The notes under the pieces were generated by a model. That model was not told the DNA's origin. It did not search any database and saw only the letters and a program-made list of their open reading frames with translations. A stretch of DNA of 64,000 nt from positions 6,503,001 through 6,567,000 of the forward strand of contig NZ_CP080519.1 of NCBI RefSeq assembly GCF_019468465.1, given 5' to 3'. The stretch is from Amycolatopsis sp. DSM 110486 (GTDB taxonomy: Bacteria; Actinomycetota; Actinomycetes; Mycobacteriales; Pseudonocardiaceae). Positions within the stretch are counted from its first letter, which is position 1; the number at the start of each line of letters is the position of its first letter. Shown piece after piece: positions 35,856 through 44,760 of the stretch. The translations under genes and the position numbers were made by a program.

Positions 35856-36125
35856 CCCGCCACCACCATCACCGGCGGCACACGGGGCTGGGTCGAACTA
35901 CCCGGATCGGCTCACCGAGGCGCCTGACCATGCGATCGGCGACTCCCGCGGCGGTGGGGGATGGCCCGATTTACCCGAAAGATCCCGTTTCGCGCGGGTG
36001 AACACGGGAACCGGCAATCCCGACCCCGCCGGGCGGACAGGACATGCCAAGAGTTTCAGCCCCCGTCCATGCCGCGTTACCTGGTCATCACCGCAGGTGA
36101 GTTTCGGTGCCGGATGGTCTTCTGC

Positions 36126-36989
36126 GTGACCGTGATCAGCGTCGAAGTCACCCGCTTCCCCGAACCCGCCGATCCCGCGCCGCAGCGGCAGACCACCGAC
36201 GCCGCGCCGGCCGACGAGCCGCGCCGCGCGCGCCGGCTGGCCATGCTGGGGGACTCCACCGCCGTGGGTCTGGGCGATCCGCTGCCGAACCGAGGCGGCT
36301 GGCGCGGGGTGGGGCCGCTGGTCGCCGCCGCGCTCGGGGTGGACGAGGACGGGTACCTCAACCCGTCGTTCGAAGGCGCGCGGATGAAGGACGTGCTGAC
36401 CCAGCAGCTGCCGGCGGTGCTGGAGTTCCGGCCCGAGGTCGCGCTGCTCGTGGTCGGCATGAACGACACGCTGCGGCCCGATTTCGACGCCGAGCAGATC
36501 GCCGCCGACCTCACCGAGCTCATCCGCACGCTCGCCGCCCATGGCACGCTGCTGGTGCCGGTGCGCTTCCACGACCACGGCAAGGTGTTCCGCCTCCCGC
36601 CGTCGATCAAGCGCGCGCTCAGCGCCCGCGTCGCGGAGCTCAACGAGGTCATCGACGCGGTCGTGGCCGCCGAATGCGTGCCGTGCCTGGACCTCGACGC
36701 GATGCCCGGCGCCTACGACCTGCCGTCGTGGAGTGTCGACCGGCTGCACCCGTCGGAGCTGGGCCACCGGATGCTGGCGCTCGGCTACACCGCACTGCTG
36801 GCCGAAGCCGGGTTCGCGGTGCCGGAACCCGTGAGCCTGACCTGCTCGGGCGGCGTCCAGCCGAGCACCGCGAGCCACGTCGTGTGGCTCGTCGCGCGGG
36901 GCGTGCCGTGGCTATGGCGCCGCGGGCGCGAGTTCCTGCCCTACGCGGTGGCGATCATGTGGCGGTCGTTCCGCGAGCGCGTGGACTGA
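36126..36989 (+). CDS. SGNH/GDSL-family hydrolase
   Basis: A 287-residue SGNH hydrolase. Block I is LAMLGDSTAVGLG (catalytic Ser), block III LLVVGMNDTLRPDF (Asn), block V SVDRLHPSELGHRML (Asp and His). No signal peptide or lipobox is seen. Members are esterases or lipases acting on lipids or acetylated sugars; the substrate is unknown. GTG 36126 gives a start close to homologous proteins; ATG 36114 is an alternative. The final 35 nt overlap the convergent phosphoesterase gene. The 270 nt upstream hold no recognisable gene. Confidence 0.82.
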   Translation: MTVISVEVTRFPEPADPAPQRQTTDAAPADEPRRARRLAMLGDSTAVGLGDPLPNRGGWRGVGPLVAAALGVDEDGYLNPSFEGARMKDVLTQQLPAVLEFRPEVALLVVGMNDTLRPDFDAEQIAADLTELIRTLAAHGTLLVPVRFHDHGKVFRLPPSIKRALSARVAELNEVIDAVVAAECVPCLDLDAMPGAYDLPSWSVDRLHPSELGHRMLALGYTALLAEAGFAVPEPVSLTCSGGVQPSTASHVVWLVARGVPWLWRRGREFLPYAVAIMWRSFRERVD

Positions 36990-37707
36990 ACACGCGCAAC
37001 GCTTCCGCGTCCGACACCGGGTTGCGCACGAAGTAGTCCGCCCATTCTTCGATGTCGGCGTACCCCGAGCCAGCCAGCACTTCGCACGCTTTCGCGGTGT
37101 CGTAAGGGGTTCGGCGCAGCTGCACGCCGGGGCCGAGCAGGGCCCAGTGCGCACCCGTTGTGCCGTACGGCATTCCGACACTGCCGGGGTTGACGATCCG
37201 CGTGCGGTCCGCGAGCCGCACGAACGGCATGTGCGTGTGGCCGCACACCACGGTTTCCGCTGTGACGCCGCCGAGCACCTCCGCCCAGCGGGACAGCGGG
37301 CTGTCGACGAGGGCGACTTCCTCGTCGTCGCGTGGGGTCGCGTGGCAGAACAGCACCTCGCCGAGCCCGTCGACGTCGAGCGTGACGGTCAGCGGCAGCG
37401 CGGCGAGCAGCTCGACCTGGTCCGGGCGCAGCTGAGCCGCGGCCCACGGCGCGATCGGGTCGGGGATCTGCGTGGTGCCACCGCCGGCCAGTGACACGAG
37501 TTCGCGGTCGGCGTTGCCGCGCACCCACACCGCACGTTCGCCGAGCGCCCCGAGCCGGTCGAGCGTCTGCCGCGGCAGGGGACCAGCGGCGTGATCGCCG
37601 CACAGCACGACCACGTCGGCCGCCGCGACGTCCGGCTCCGCGAGCACGGCGTCGAGCGCGGGCAGCACCCCGTGGATGTCCGAAAGCACGGCGATCGAGG
37701 AGACCAT
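36955..37707 (-). CDS. metallophosphoesterase
   Basis: A 250-residue calcineurin-like phosphoesterase (YfcE/MJ0936-type). Metal-binding motifs in order are VLSDIHGVLPAL (DxH), VVLCGDHAAGP (GDxx), WVRGNADRE (GNxD), LFCHATPRDD and VVCGHTHMPF (GHTH). It probably hydrolyses small phosphodiesters or phosphomonoesters in the cytoplasm. The start is ATG 37707, with GTG 37710 in the same frame. CAGACT 6 nt upstream could be a -10 box of a leaderless promoter. Its 3' end overlaps the SGNH hydrolase gene. Confidence 0.87.
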   Translation of the reverse strand: MVSSIAVLSDIHGVLPALDAVLAEPDVAAADVVVLCGDHAAGPLPRQTLDRLGALGERAVWVRGNADRELVSLAGGGTTQIPDPIAPWAAAQLRPDQVELLAALPLTVTLDVDGLGEVLFCHATPRDDEEVALVDSPLSRWAEVLGGVTAETVVCGHTHMPFVRLADRTRIVNPGSVGMPYGTTGAHWALLGPGVQLRRTPYDTAKACEVLAGSGYADIEEWADYFVRNPVSDAEALRVFSPRARGTTAT

Positions 37708-37783
37708 CACCTCAGTCTGCCCGCCGGGACGCCGCCGGCGAGCGGTGTTCGCCGGCGGCGCAACGGTCCAGACGCGCAGATCG

Positions 37784-38992
37784 TCAAACGCTCAGCGGCA
37801 GCTTCGTCACGCCCGTCATCGCCGGGTTGGGCTGGAACGCCGGCGGCTCACCGGGAATCGTGCGCAGCGAGGGGTAGCGGTCGAGCAGGATGTTCAGCGC
37901 CGTGCGGCCTTCGAGCCGCGCGAGCGGCGCGCCGATGCAGAAGTGGATGCCGCGCCCGAACGCCAGGTGCGCGTGGGCGATGTCCTCGCGCGTCGGGTCG
38001 AACGAGTCCGGCTCGGCGAACACGCGCGGGTCGCGGTTGGCCGCGGCCACCCAGATCATGAGCATCTGGTCGGCCGGGATCGTGGTGCCGCCGACTTCCA
38101 CCTCGCGGTTGGTCACGCGCGCCACGGCCCCGAACGGCGACAGGTAGCGCAGCGACTCCTCGATCACCGGCGCCAGCAGCGAACGGTCCGCCCGCACGCG
38201 CTCGTCCCACTCGGGGAACGCGTCGAGGCACAGCACGGTGTTGCCCAGCAGCATCGTTGTGGTGATGTGCCCGGCCAGCAGCAGCACCTGGGCGAAGTTC
38301 ACGATCTCCGAACGCGTCAGCCGTTCTCCGTCGACCTCCGCCTCGACGAGCTTGGTGAGCAGGTCTTCGCGCGGGTTGCTGCGGCGTTCGTCCGCGTGCT
38401 CGCCGAGGTAGTCGGTGAACTTGCGGCTCACGGCAAGCTGTTCCTGCAGCCGCTTCTGCTGTTCCTCGGAGTCGTCGGTGAGCGAGAACTGCTCTGGGCT
38501 CTCGAACAGCCGGTCCACCCACTCGCGGAACAGGTGGCGGTCGCTCGCCGGCACGCCGAGCAGCTCGGCGATCACGATCACCGGCAGCGGGTAGGCAAGA
38601 TCGGCGACGAGCTCGAGGTGGTCGCGCCCGGCGGCCTCGTCGAGCAGCTCGTGGGTCAGCTCGGCGATCCGCGGCTCGAGGTCGGCCACCACCTTCGGTG
38701 TGAAGGCGCGGCTCACGAGCTTGCGCATCTTGTTGTGCAGCGGGGGATCCAGCTGCAGCAGGTTGCCGGCCGAGAGCTCCTTGGTGTCGCCTAGGGTCTT
38801 CTCGGGCAGCAGCCGCGCGGTGTCGGAGGAGAACGTGGCCGGGTCGGACAGGATGGCGTGGGCCTCCGGGTGGCCGTAGACGTTCCACGTGCCCAGCTCG
38901 GGCTTGAACTCCACGGCGTTTTCGGGACGGTGGCCCCGCAGCCAGAACTGTTCCTTGTGGATGGTCCAGGCTTCGGGAAGTGCGGTGCTCAT
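37784..38992 (-). CDS. cytochrome P450
   Basis: A 402-residue bacterial class I P450. The I-helix oxygen-binding motif is LLLAGHITTTMLL (AGxxT), ExxR is EESLRYLSPF, and the heme-binding loop is AFGRGIHFCIGAPLAR with the axial Cys. No redox partner gene lies adjacent, so ferredoxin must come from elsewhere. It follows a TetR gene at 40 nt on the same strand, a frequent pairing where the TetR controls the P450. The substrate is unknown. ATG 38992 begins the conserved MSTALPEAW region. Confidence 0.92.
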   Translation of the reverse strand: MSTALPEAWTIHKEQFWLRGHRPENAVEFKPELGTWNVYGHPEAHAILSDPATFSSDTARLLPEKTLGDTKELSAGNLLQLDPPLHNKMRKLVSRAFTPKVVADLEPRIAELTHELLDEAAGRDHLELVADLAYPLPVIVIAELLGVPASDRHLFREWVDRLFESPEQFSLTDDSEEQQKRLQEQLAVSRKFTDYLGEHADERRSNPREDLLTKLVEAEVDGERLTRSEIVNFAQVLLLAGHITTTMLLGNTVLCLDAFPEWDERVRADRSLLAPVIEESLRYLSPFGAVARVTNREVEVGGTTIPADQMLMIWVAAANRDPRVFAEPDSFDPTREDIAHAHLAFGRGIHFCIGAPLARLEGRTALNILLDRYPSLRTIPGEPPAFQPNPAMTGVTKLPLSV

Positions 38993-39032
38993 GGTGCGAC
39001 AGCCCCAATCTGTCTTCAACTACTGGCCGGGA

Positions 39033-39737
39033 TCAGCCGGCGCCGGTGGTGGGTTTCCCCGGGTAGATCACCGCGCGGGCGGCCGAGGCGTAGGCCTCGA
39101 ACACCGTGCGGAGCTCGTCGGCCGCCTTCTCGACCATCCCCGGGTCGGGTTCGCCCGGCGGTTCGAAAGCGGCGCGGATCACGCGGGCCAGCGCGTCGGC
39201 CCTGGCCTCGAGCGGCGTGTCCGCGAACTCGGGATTGATGTTGCCGTAAAGGTAAAAACCGCTGGAGGCGGCGCCGAGCGCGAAGCGCACATCCGGGATG
39301 TCACCGCGCAGCAGGCCGCTGCCGAGGAACAGCTCGAAGGTGCGCTCGACCGCCTCCGCGGCCTCCCGCTGGGTCTCGGCCGCGCTGATCGCGTAGTCGC
39401 CGAGCAGCTCCGTGTCGTTCGCGAGCATCGCCGACAGCAGCGGGTCTCGCGTCGTGAGCAGGAACGTCGAGCGGAAGTAGCGGTGTGGCACGACCGTGTG
39501 CGGGTCGGCACGCAGCTCGGCCACCGACGCTTCGAGCAGCCGCACCGAAGCGCGCATCAGCAACGCGCCGAACAGTGAGTCTTTGGTGCGCCAGTGCAGG
39601 TAGACGGTGCCCTTGCCGATGCCGGCGCGGCGCGCGATGTCCTCGATCGTGACCTTGCGCGAGCCCCAGCGCACCAGCAGCTCGGCCGCCGCGTCGAGGA
39701 TCCGGTCCGCGCGGTCGCGGTTCGGCTCGTCCGGCAC
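39033..39737 (-). CDS. TetR-family regulator upstream of a P450
   Basis: A 234-residue TetR protein. The helix-turn-helix spans RILDAAAELLVRWGSRKVTI and EDIARRAGIGKGTVYLHWRT; the long C-terminal half carries a family-typical ligand pocket. It is cotranscribed with the P450 gene 40 nt downstream. A 44-bp near-perfect palindrome sits 17 nt upstream of its start, between it and rarA, and is the obvious candidate operator for autoregulation. Confidence 0.9.
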   Translation of the reverse strand: MPDEPNRDRADRILDAAAELLVRWGSRKVTIEDIARRAGIGKGTVYLHWRTKDSLFGALLMRASVRLLEASVAELRADPHTVVPHRYFRSTFLLTTRDPLLSAMLANDTELLGDYAISAAETQREAAEAVERTFELFLGSGLLRGDIPDVRFALGAASSGFYLYGNINPEFADTPLEARADALARVIRAAFEPPGEPDPGMVEKAADELRTVFEAYASAARAVIYPGKPTTGAG

Positions 39738-39754
39738 CTTCGTCTCCCTTGATC

Positions 39755-39798
39755 GTTGACTCCGTGACCAGATTTGCTCATCTGGTCACGGGGTCAAC
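39755..39798. promoter_or_regulatory. large palindrome, candidate TetR operator
   Basis: GTTGACTCCGTGACCAGA (39755-39772) and TCTGGTCACGGGGTCAAC (39781-39798) are inverted repeats matching at 17 of 18 positions, with an 8-nt centre. It lies between the tetR start (39737) and the rarA start (39862). Confidence 0.75.
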
Positions 39799-39848
39799 GG
39801 TAGCGCGGGTACGCGGGCCGGGCAAGCGGAGTTGTCGGGGTGGTCGGT

Positions 39849-39854
39849 TAACGT
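39849..39854 (+). promoter_or_regulatory. -10 box of a leaderless rarA promoter
   Basis: TAACGT lies 7 nt before GTG 39862, with no ribosome-binding site in the gap. Confidence 0.55.
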
Positions 39855-39861
39855 CAACGGT

Positions 39862-41244
39862 GTGGCACAGGACGAACTCTTCACGGTGAACCCCGACCTG
39901 GGGCCGCCGCCGGAACCGACGCGCGCTGGTTCGTCGGCCGAACCGCAGGCCGACCCGGCGAGCTCGCCGCTGGCCGTGCGGATGCGGCCGCGCACGCTCG
40001 ACGAGGTGGTCGGGCAGCAGCACCTGCTGCGCGAGGGCGCGCCGCTGCGTCGCCTCGTGGAGGGGGCCGCGCCGGCGTCCGTGCTGCTCTACGGTCCGCC
40101 GGGTACGGGCAAGACCACGCTGGCGAACCTCGTCTCGATCGCGACCGGCCGCCGGTTCGTCGCGATGTCCGCGCTGTCGGCGGGCGTCAAGGAGGTGCGC
40201 GGCGTCATCGAGGAGGCGCGGCGGCGCCGGCAGTACAACGCCGAGAACACCGTGCTGTTCATCGACGAGGTGCACCGCTTCTCCAAGACGCAGCAGGACG
40301 CGTTGCTGGGCGCGGTCGAGGACCGCACGGTGCTGCTGGTGGCCGCGACGACCGAGAACCCGTCGTTCTCCGTCGTGTCACCGCTGCTGTCTCGGTCGCT
40401 GGTGCTTCAGCTGCGGCCGCTGACCGACGAGGACATCGTGAAGCTGCTCGACCGCGCGCTGACCGACGAACGCGGCCTGGGCGGCTCGCTCAGGTTGACC
40501 GACGAGGCGCGCGACCACCTCGTGCGCCTGGCCGGCGGCGACGCGCGCCGCGCTCTGACGGCGCTGGAGGCCGCCGCCGACGCCGCGTCGGCAACCGAGG
40601 CCAAGACGATCGACCTCGCCACCGTCGAGTCCACTGTGGACAAGGCGGCCGTGCGCTACGACCGCGACGGCGACCAGCACTACGACGTGATCAGCGCGTT
40701 CATCAAGTCCATCCGCGGCTCCGACGTCGACGCCGCGCTGCACTACCTGGCCCGCATGATCGAGGCGGGGGAGGACCCGCGCTTCCTCGCGCGGCGGCTC
40801 GTGGTCCACGCGAGCGAGGACGTCGGCCTGGCCGATCCGACCGCACTGCAGGCGGCGGTGGCGGCCGCCCATGCCGTGCAGTTCATCGGCATGCCCGAAG
40901 GCCGCCTCGCCCTCGCGCAGGCCACCATCCACCTCGCCACGGCGCCGAAGTCCAACGCCGTGGTCACCGCCATCGACGCCGCCCTGGCCGACGTCCGCGC
41001 CGGTCTGGCCGGCACCGTGCCCCCGCCCCTGCGCGACGGCCACTACGCGGGCGCCAAGAAGCTCGGCAACGCGCAGGGCTACCGCTACCCGCACAACGTC
41101 CCGGAAGGCGTCCTGGCCCAGCAGTACCCGCCGGACGAGCTCGTCGGCCGCGACTACTACGAACCCACCCAGCGCGGCGGCGAACGCCCCCTGGCCGAGC
41201 GCGTGCCCCGCCTGCGCCGCACCATCCGCGACGAGCGGCAGTAG
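39862..41244 (+). CDS. rarA: replication-associated recombination protein A (MgsA/RarA)
   Basis: A 460-residue AAA+ ATPase. After a variable N-terminus come [21 protein letters not shown], Walker [13 protein letters not shown], Walker [13 protein letters not shown], sensor 1 AATTENPSF and the arginine finger in SPLLSRSLV. The C-terminal tetramerisation region contains [21 protein letters not shown] sequence and GYRYPHN. It acts at stalled replication forks in the cytoplasm. GTG 39862 is favoured by the leaderless -10. Position near aspS and alaS is the usual actinobacterial one. Confidence 0.93.
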   Translation: MAQDELFTVNPDLGPPPEPTRAGSSAEPQADPASSPLAVRMRPRTLDEVVGQQHLLREGAPLRRLVEGAAPASVLLYGPPGTGKTTLANLVSIATGRRFVAMSALSAGVKEVRGVIEEARRRRQYNAENTVLFIDEVHRFSKTQQDALLGAVEDRTVLLVAATTENPSFSVVSPLLSRSLVLQLRPLTDEDIVKLLDRALTDERGLGGSLRLTDEARDHLVRLAGGDARRALTALEAAADAASATEAKTIDLATVESTVDKAAVRYDRDGDQHYDVISAFIKSIRGSDVDAALHYLARMIEAGEDPRFLARRLVVHASEDVGLADPTALQAAVAAAHAVQFIGMPEGRLALAQATIHLATAPKSNAVVTAIDAALADVRAGLAGTVPPPLRDGHYAGAKKLGNAQGYRYPHNVPEGVLAQQYPPDELVGRDYYEPTQRGGERPLAERVPRLRRTIRDERQ

Positions 41245-41247
41245 GGC

Positions 41248-41538
41248 TCACTCGGTCCGGATGGAGTCGGGCCGCATGGCGGTGCGCAGGGCGGGCAGCG
41301 CGAGGGCGGTCACGAGGAAGACGAGGGCGACGCCGGTGTCGGCGAGCGTGGTGATGGTGGCCCAGTCGACGGTCACCGACGCGCCCAGCAGCCGCGTCAC
41401 CGGCGCGGCGAGGCCGATGCCGGTGCCGATCGCGGCGGCCACGGCCAGCACGAGCGGGACCGCCGTCTGCCAGAGCAACGACTTGGCCAGCACTGTCCCG
41501 CGCAGCAGCACCTCCGTGCATTCGGCCGAAGCGTTCAT
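41248..41538 (-). CDS. remnant of an FtsX-type ABC permease
   Basis: A 96-residue product. Residues from about 15 on (TVLAKSLLWQTAVPLVLAVA, two hydrophobic segments, then LALPALRTAMRPDSIRTE) look like the last transmembrane part of a MacB/FtsX-type permease, whose usual length is several hundred residues. The first 14 residues (MNASAECTEVLLRG) do not fit the permease and resemble the opening of an ABC ATPase. It overlaps the PadR stop by four bases (ATGA), the place where an intact operon would have its ATPase gene. I infer an in-frame deletion that removed most of the ATPase and permease. Confidence 0.6.
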   Translation of the reverse strand: MNASAECTEVLLRGTVLAKSLLWQTAVPLVLAVAAAIGTGIGLAAPVTRLLGASVTVDWATITTLADTGVALVFLVTALALPALRTAMRPDSIRTE

Positions 41539-42098
41539 GCTTGCCCTCCCTCGGGTGATCCGTGCGAAGTGCGAGTGGCGGCGAGCTTCTCGGCGAGCCG
41601 GTCGAGACGGGCCGCGGCCAGCTCCAGCCAGCGCAGGTCGGCTTCGAGGTGGAACAGGGCGTAGTCGCCGATCAGCGCGTCGACGAGGTCGCCCGCGCGC
41701 TTGCGCCGGGTCAGCTCGCGCATCACGCGCAGGTGCTCGGCGCGCTGGACGTCGAGCACGTCGGCGGCGTCGCGGCCGGACAGCAGCGCGAGCACGACCT
41801 TCGTGTAGAGGATGTTCTGCAGGTGCGCGACCGGCTCTTCCGGCGTGCGCAGCCACGTCTCGATGTCGGTGATCCCGGCGTCGGTGATCGTGTAGCGCTT
41901 GCGGTCCGGCCCGCCGCCGGCCTCGACACCCGCGGCTTCGACGAGCCTGTTTTTCAACAGCCGCGACAACGTCGAGTAGACCTGCCCGTAGCGCAGTGGC
42001 CGGTCCTGGCCGAACCGTTCGTCGTAGGTCCGCTTGAGGTCGTAGCCGTGGCGCGGGTCGGTCTCCAGCAGCCCGAGCAGAGCGTGACTGATCGACAT
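41535..42098 (-). CDS. PadR-family regulator
   Basis: A 187-residue PadR protein. The winged helix reads MSISHALLGLLETDPRHGYD, then PLRYGQVYSTLSRLLKNRLV and DRKRYTITDAGITDIETWL; a C-terminal helical dimerisation domain follows (VLDVQRAEHLRVMRELTRRK). PadR proteins commonly repress ABC exporters downstream in the same operon; here only a permease remnant remains, overlapping its stop. An inverted repeat directly upstream is a candidate operator. ATG 42098 begins the standard family start. Confidence 0.88.
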   Translation of the reverse strand: MSISHALLGLLETDPRHGYDLKRTYDERFGQDRPLRYGQVYSTLSRLLKNRLVEAAGVEAGGGPDRKRYTITDAGITDIETWLRTPEEPVAHLQNILYTKVVLALLSGRDAADVLDVQRAEHLRVMRELTRRKRAGDLVDALIGDYALFHLEADLRWLELAAARLDRLAEKLAATRTSHGSPEGGQA

Positions 42099-42103
42099 GC
42101 CGG

Positions 42104-42141
42104 CGACTATGCATGCCAGGTATACCCGCGATGTATAGTCG
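42104..42141. promoter_or_regulatory. inverted repeat, candidate PadR operator
   Basis: CGACTATGCAT (42104-42114) pairs with ATGTATAGTCG (42131-42141) at 10 of 11 positions around 16 nt. The arms contain the ATGT/ACAT-like ends typical of PadR sites. The repeat starts 6 nt upstream of the padR start codon. Confidence 0.6.
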
Positions 42142-42320
42142 AGTTTGCGCAGTTCACCGCGCGTGGAGTGATCATCTGCCCCGCCAGGGCAGTGTTGGTT
42201 CCCCCTTCGATCCCGCTCGGTGAAACTCCCGTGAACGTCGCCACGTTCTTCCGTATAACGGCGAGAGCGGGAATGTCCGGCCGTCAGGTCGGTTGATTCC
42301 CGGTGACGGAGGGGGTGGCG

Positions 42321-42872
42321 ATGACGCTGCTGACGGTGTGGCCCGACGACCAGCCCGGGCACGTGCTGCTGAGGACCGAGGACCCGGGGACGATCACGGC
42401 CGAGCTGGCCCGCGTCGGGGTCGAGTTCGGCCGCTGGCCGGTGGACGGGCCGCTGCCCGGCGCCAGTGAGTCCGAGGTGCTCGCCCGTTTCCAGGACCGC
42501 ATCGACTCGCGCACCACGGCCGTGGGTTACCACGCCGTCGACGTGCTGACGGGCGACTTCGGCGCGGCCGAACGCAGCCTGCCGCGCGACGAGGACCGGT
42601 TCTTCGTGACCGGCTCCGCCGTCTGGTACCTGCACGCGGGCCGCCAGGTCCACGCCGTGCTGTGCGAGCCCGGCGACCTGCTCGGCATCCCGGCGCACAC
42701 CCGCCACTGGCACGACGGCGGCTCGAACCCCGGCCACGTGACCGTCCGCGTGCGCCACCCGGCGTCGGGCTCGGGGACGGCGTCGGCCGAGCCGTTGCGC
42801 GCCACCGGGTTCCCCGGCTTCGACGAGCTGGTGGCCGGGCGGGCGTCGACCTGGCCCGCGCTGAGCCACTGA
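42321..42872 (+). CDS. acireductone-dioxygenase-like cupin
   Basis: A 183-residue cupin. MTLLTVWPDDQPGHVLL, DEDRFFVTGSAVWYLHAGRQ and LCEPGDLLGIPAHTRHWHDGG align with acireductone dioxygenases of methionine salvage. In those enzymes metal is held by HxHxxxE and a later His. Here the Glu (in DEDRFFV) and later His (TRHW) are present, but the two His before the Glu read as Arg and Leu. Metal binding and the classical reaction are therefore doubtful. ATG 42321 follows GGAGGG at 7 nt. No other salvage gene is adjacent. Confidence 0.78.
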   Translation: MTLLTVWPDDQPGHVLLRTEDPGTITAELARVGVEFGRWPVDGPLPGASESEVLARFQDRIDSRTTAVGYHAVDVLTGDFGAAERSLPRDEDRFFVTGSAVWYLHAGRQVHAVLCEPGDLLGIPAHTRHWHDGGSNPGHVTVRVRHPASGSGTASAEPLRATGFPGFDELVAGRASTWPALSH

Positions 42873-42922
42873 CGGCACTGACCCCGTCTGCGGGCCGGGG
42901 TACCGACGGGCACGATGGAGCC

Positions 42923-43780
42923 ATGACCACTGTCGCCTTCCTGGGCACCGGAATCATGGGCCACCCGATGGCCGCCAACCTCGTCCGCGCCGGCGTCTCG
43001 CTGCGCGTGTGGAACCGCACGCGCGGCAAGGCCGAGCCGCTGGCCGCCGACGGCGCCACGGTCGCGGACACCCCGGCCGAGGCCGCGGCGGACGCCGACG
43101 TGCTCGTCACGATGCTGTCCGACGGGCCCACGGTCGCCGAGGTCTTCGCCGCCGCGGAAGTCAAGGCCGGCACGGTCTGGCTGCAGATGAGCACGGTCGG
43201 CACGGAGTGGATCGCCACGCTGGCCGAGGCCGCCGAGAAGGCGGGTGTCGTGTTCGTCGACTGCCCGGTGATGGGCACGAAGGTCCCCGCCGAGCAGGCG
43301 CAGCTGCAGGTCCTGGCCGCCGGGCCGGACGACGTGCACGAGACCGCCGCGCTGATCTTCGACGCCGTCGGCTCGCGCACGCGCTGGCTGGGCACCGAGC
43401 CGGGCACCGCCACGCGGCTGAAGCTCGTGATGAACGCCTGGGTGCTCGCGCTGACCAACGGCACGGCCGAGAGCCTCGCGCTCGCCCGCGCTCTCGGCGT
43501 CGACCCGCAGCTGTTCTTCGACGTGATGGAGGGGACCGGCTTCGACGTCGGCTACGCGCGTATGAAGGGCCCGCTGATGCTCTCGGGCGACTACCCGACG
43601 AGCTTCCCCGCCGCGCTGGCCGCCAAGGACGCGCGGCTCGTGGTGGAGGCCGCGGGAGACGCGGTCGACGTGGCCGGGGCCGCGGCGACGCTCGCCCACC
43701 TGCAGGCCGCCGTCGACGCCGGCCACGGCGAGGAGGACATGGCGGTGCTGTACCGGGCGGTCGCCAAACAGGACGACTGA
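42923..43780 (+). CDS. NAD(P)-dependent beta-hydroxyacid dehydrogenase family protein
   Basis: A 285-residue 3-hydroxyisobutyrate-dehydrogenase-like protein. The dinucleotide motif is VAFLGTGIMGHPMAANLV with VWNRTRGKAEPL after strand 2 (Arg suggesting NADPH). VFVDCPVMGTKVPAEQAQL is the substrate motif, with Thr-Lys in place of the usual Ser-Gly-Gly; the catalytic Lys lies in ATRLKLVMNAW (KxxxN). Closely related imine reductases share this layout, so the reaction could be on a hydroxy acid or an imine. A single-gene unit. Confidence 0.83.
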   Translation: MTTVAFLGTGIMGHPMAANLVRAGVSLRVWNRTRGKAEPLAADGATVADTPAEAAADADVLVTMLSDGPTVAEVFAAAEVKAGTVWLQMSTVGTEWIATLAEAAEKAGVVFVDCPVMGTKVPAEQAQLQVLAAGPDDVHETAALIFDAVGSRTRWLGTEPGTATRLKLVMNAWVLALTNGTAESLALARALGVDPQLFFDVMEGTGFDVGYARMKGPLMLSGDYPTSFPAALAAKDARLVVEAAGDAVDVAGAAATLAHLQAAVDAGHGEEDMAVLYRAVAKQDD

Positions 43781-43959
43781 TCGCCACCACCCGAACGCTG
43801 CGCCGGCTCGCCCGGTGGAGGTTCCGCACGGGGCACAACCGCAGGTCGGAACCGGTTCGGCTGCGCTGAGTGACCGACCGGCGGGGCGACACCGCCGAAC
43901 GGCTGGCCAGGCGGTAACCTCACTGACACCGAAGACCCGTGCAACCCCGAGGAGGGCCC

Positions 43960-44355
43960 GTGTCGGCAGGGCAGATCGCCGCGCTGATCGCCGCAGGAGC
44001 ATTCGTGGTGCTGGTCTTGCTGCTGGCGATCCCGCTGCTCAAGCTCGGCCGGACGCTGGACGAGGCGACGATCGCGATCCGCAAGGCCCACGAGAACACC
44101 GACCCGATCCTGCTGGGTGCCAACGAGACGATCACGCACGTGAACACCCAGCTCGAGCGCGTCGACGGGATCACCGCCAACGCGCAGGCCGTCACGGGCA
44201 ACGTCTCGGCCCTGTCCTCGGTGTTCACCGCGACCCTCGGCGGCCCGCTCGTGAAGACCGCCGCGCTGTCCTACGGGATCAGCAAGGCGATCCGCGCGCG
44301 CCGCAAGAAGCAGGAAGCGAAGGCCCAGCGACCCGCTCGCCGGAGGAAGAAGTGA
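43960..44355 (+). CDS. DUF948 domain protein
   Basis: A 131-residue protein with one N-terminal membrane helix (IAALIAAGAFVVLVLLLAIP) followed by a helical DUF948 region (TLDEATIAIRKAHENTDPIL) and a very basic C-terminus (RARRKKQEAKAQ). GTG 43960 follows GAGGAGGG. It is the first gene of the DUF948 - DUF6167 pair that precedes alaS in many actinobacteria. Function is unknown; a role at the membrane is likely. A -10-like TAACCT lies near 43915. Confidence 0.85.
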   Translation: MSAGQIAALIAAGAFVVLVLLLAIPLLKLGRTLDEATIAIRKAHENTDPILLGANETITHVNTQLERVDGITANAQAVTGNVSALSSVFTATLGGPLVKTAALSYGISKAIRARRKKQEAKAQRPARRRKK

Positions 44356-44654
44356 AGCGTCTGTTCTGGCTCGGCGTCGGCGTGCTCGCCGGCGTCGCGC
44401 TCACCCGCAAGGCCGGCGAGACGGTTCGTCAGGCCACGCCCTCGGGGTTAGCATCGAACCTGGGCGAGGCCGTGCGCGAGCTGGCCGGCGCCGTCGGTTC
44501 GTTCGGCGCCGAGGTGCGCGCCGGGATGAGCGAACGGGAGCAGGAGCTGCACGACATGGTCGAGGAACGGACCGGCTACATCGCGCCGCCGGGTGGCGCG
44601 GGCCGGCACGCCGCCGCGCGCCCGGTCCGGCGAGCTCGCCGGGCGGAAGGCTGA
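44352..44654 (+). CDS. DUF6167 family protein
   Basis: A 100-residue protein with an N-terminal hydrophobic stretch ([20 protein letters not shown]) and a helical segment ([23 protein letters not shown] is read in parts), ending in an Arg/Ala-rich tail. GTG 44352 overlaps the DUF948 stop by four bases. Position between DUF948 and alaS is conserved. Function is unknown. Confidence 0.82.
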   Translation: MKRLFWLGVGVLAGVALTRKAGETVRQATPSGLASNLGEAVRELAGAVGSFGAEVRAGMSEREQELHDMVEERTGYIAPPGGAGRHAAARPVRRARRAEG

Positions 44655-44760
44655 TCTTCTCGCGTCCGCGAGCAGTGCCTTCCGCCGTCGCCGCCTCCCC
44701 CTTTTCCCGGTCCGATCTTCGCGCCGAGCGGTGCGCGGACCCCAGCCCGAGGACACACCC

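Noticed and set aside
35856..36125. Riboswitch such as a ydaO-type or cobalamin element before the SGNH hydrolase gene
   Set aside because: Some hairpin-forming pieces exist, but I could not match the conserved core of any riboswitch class.
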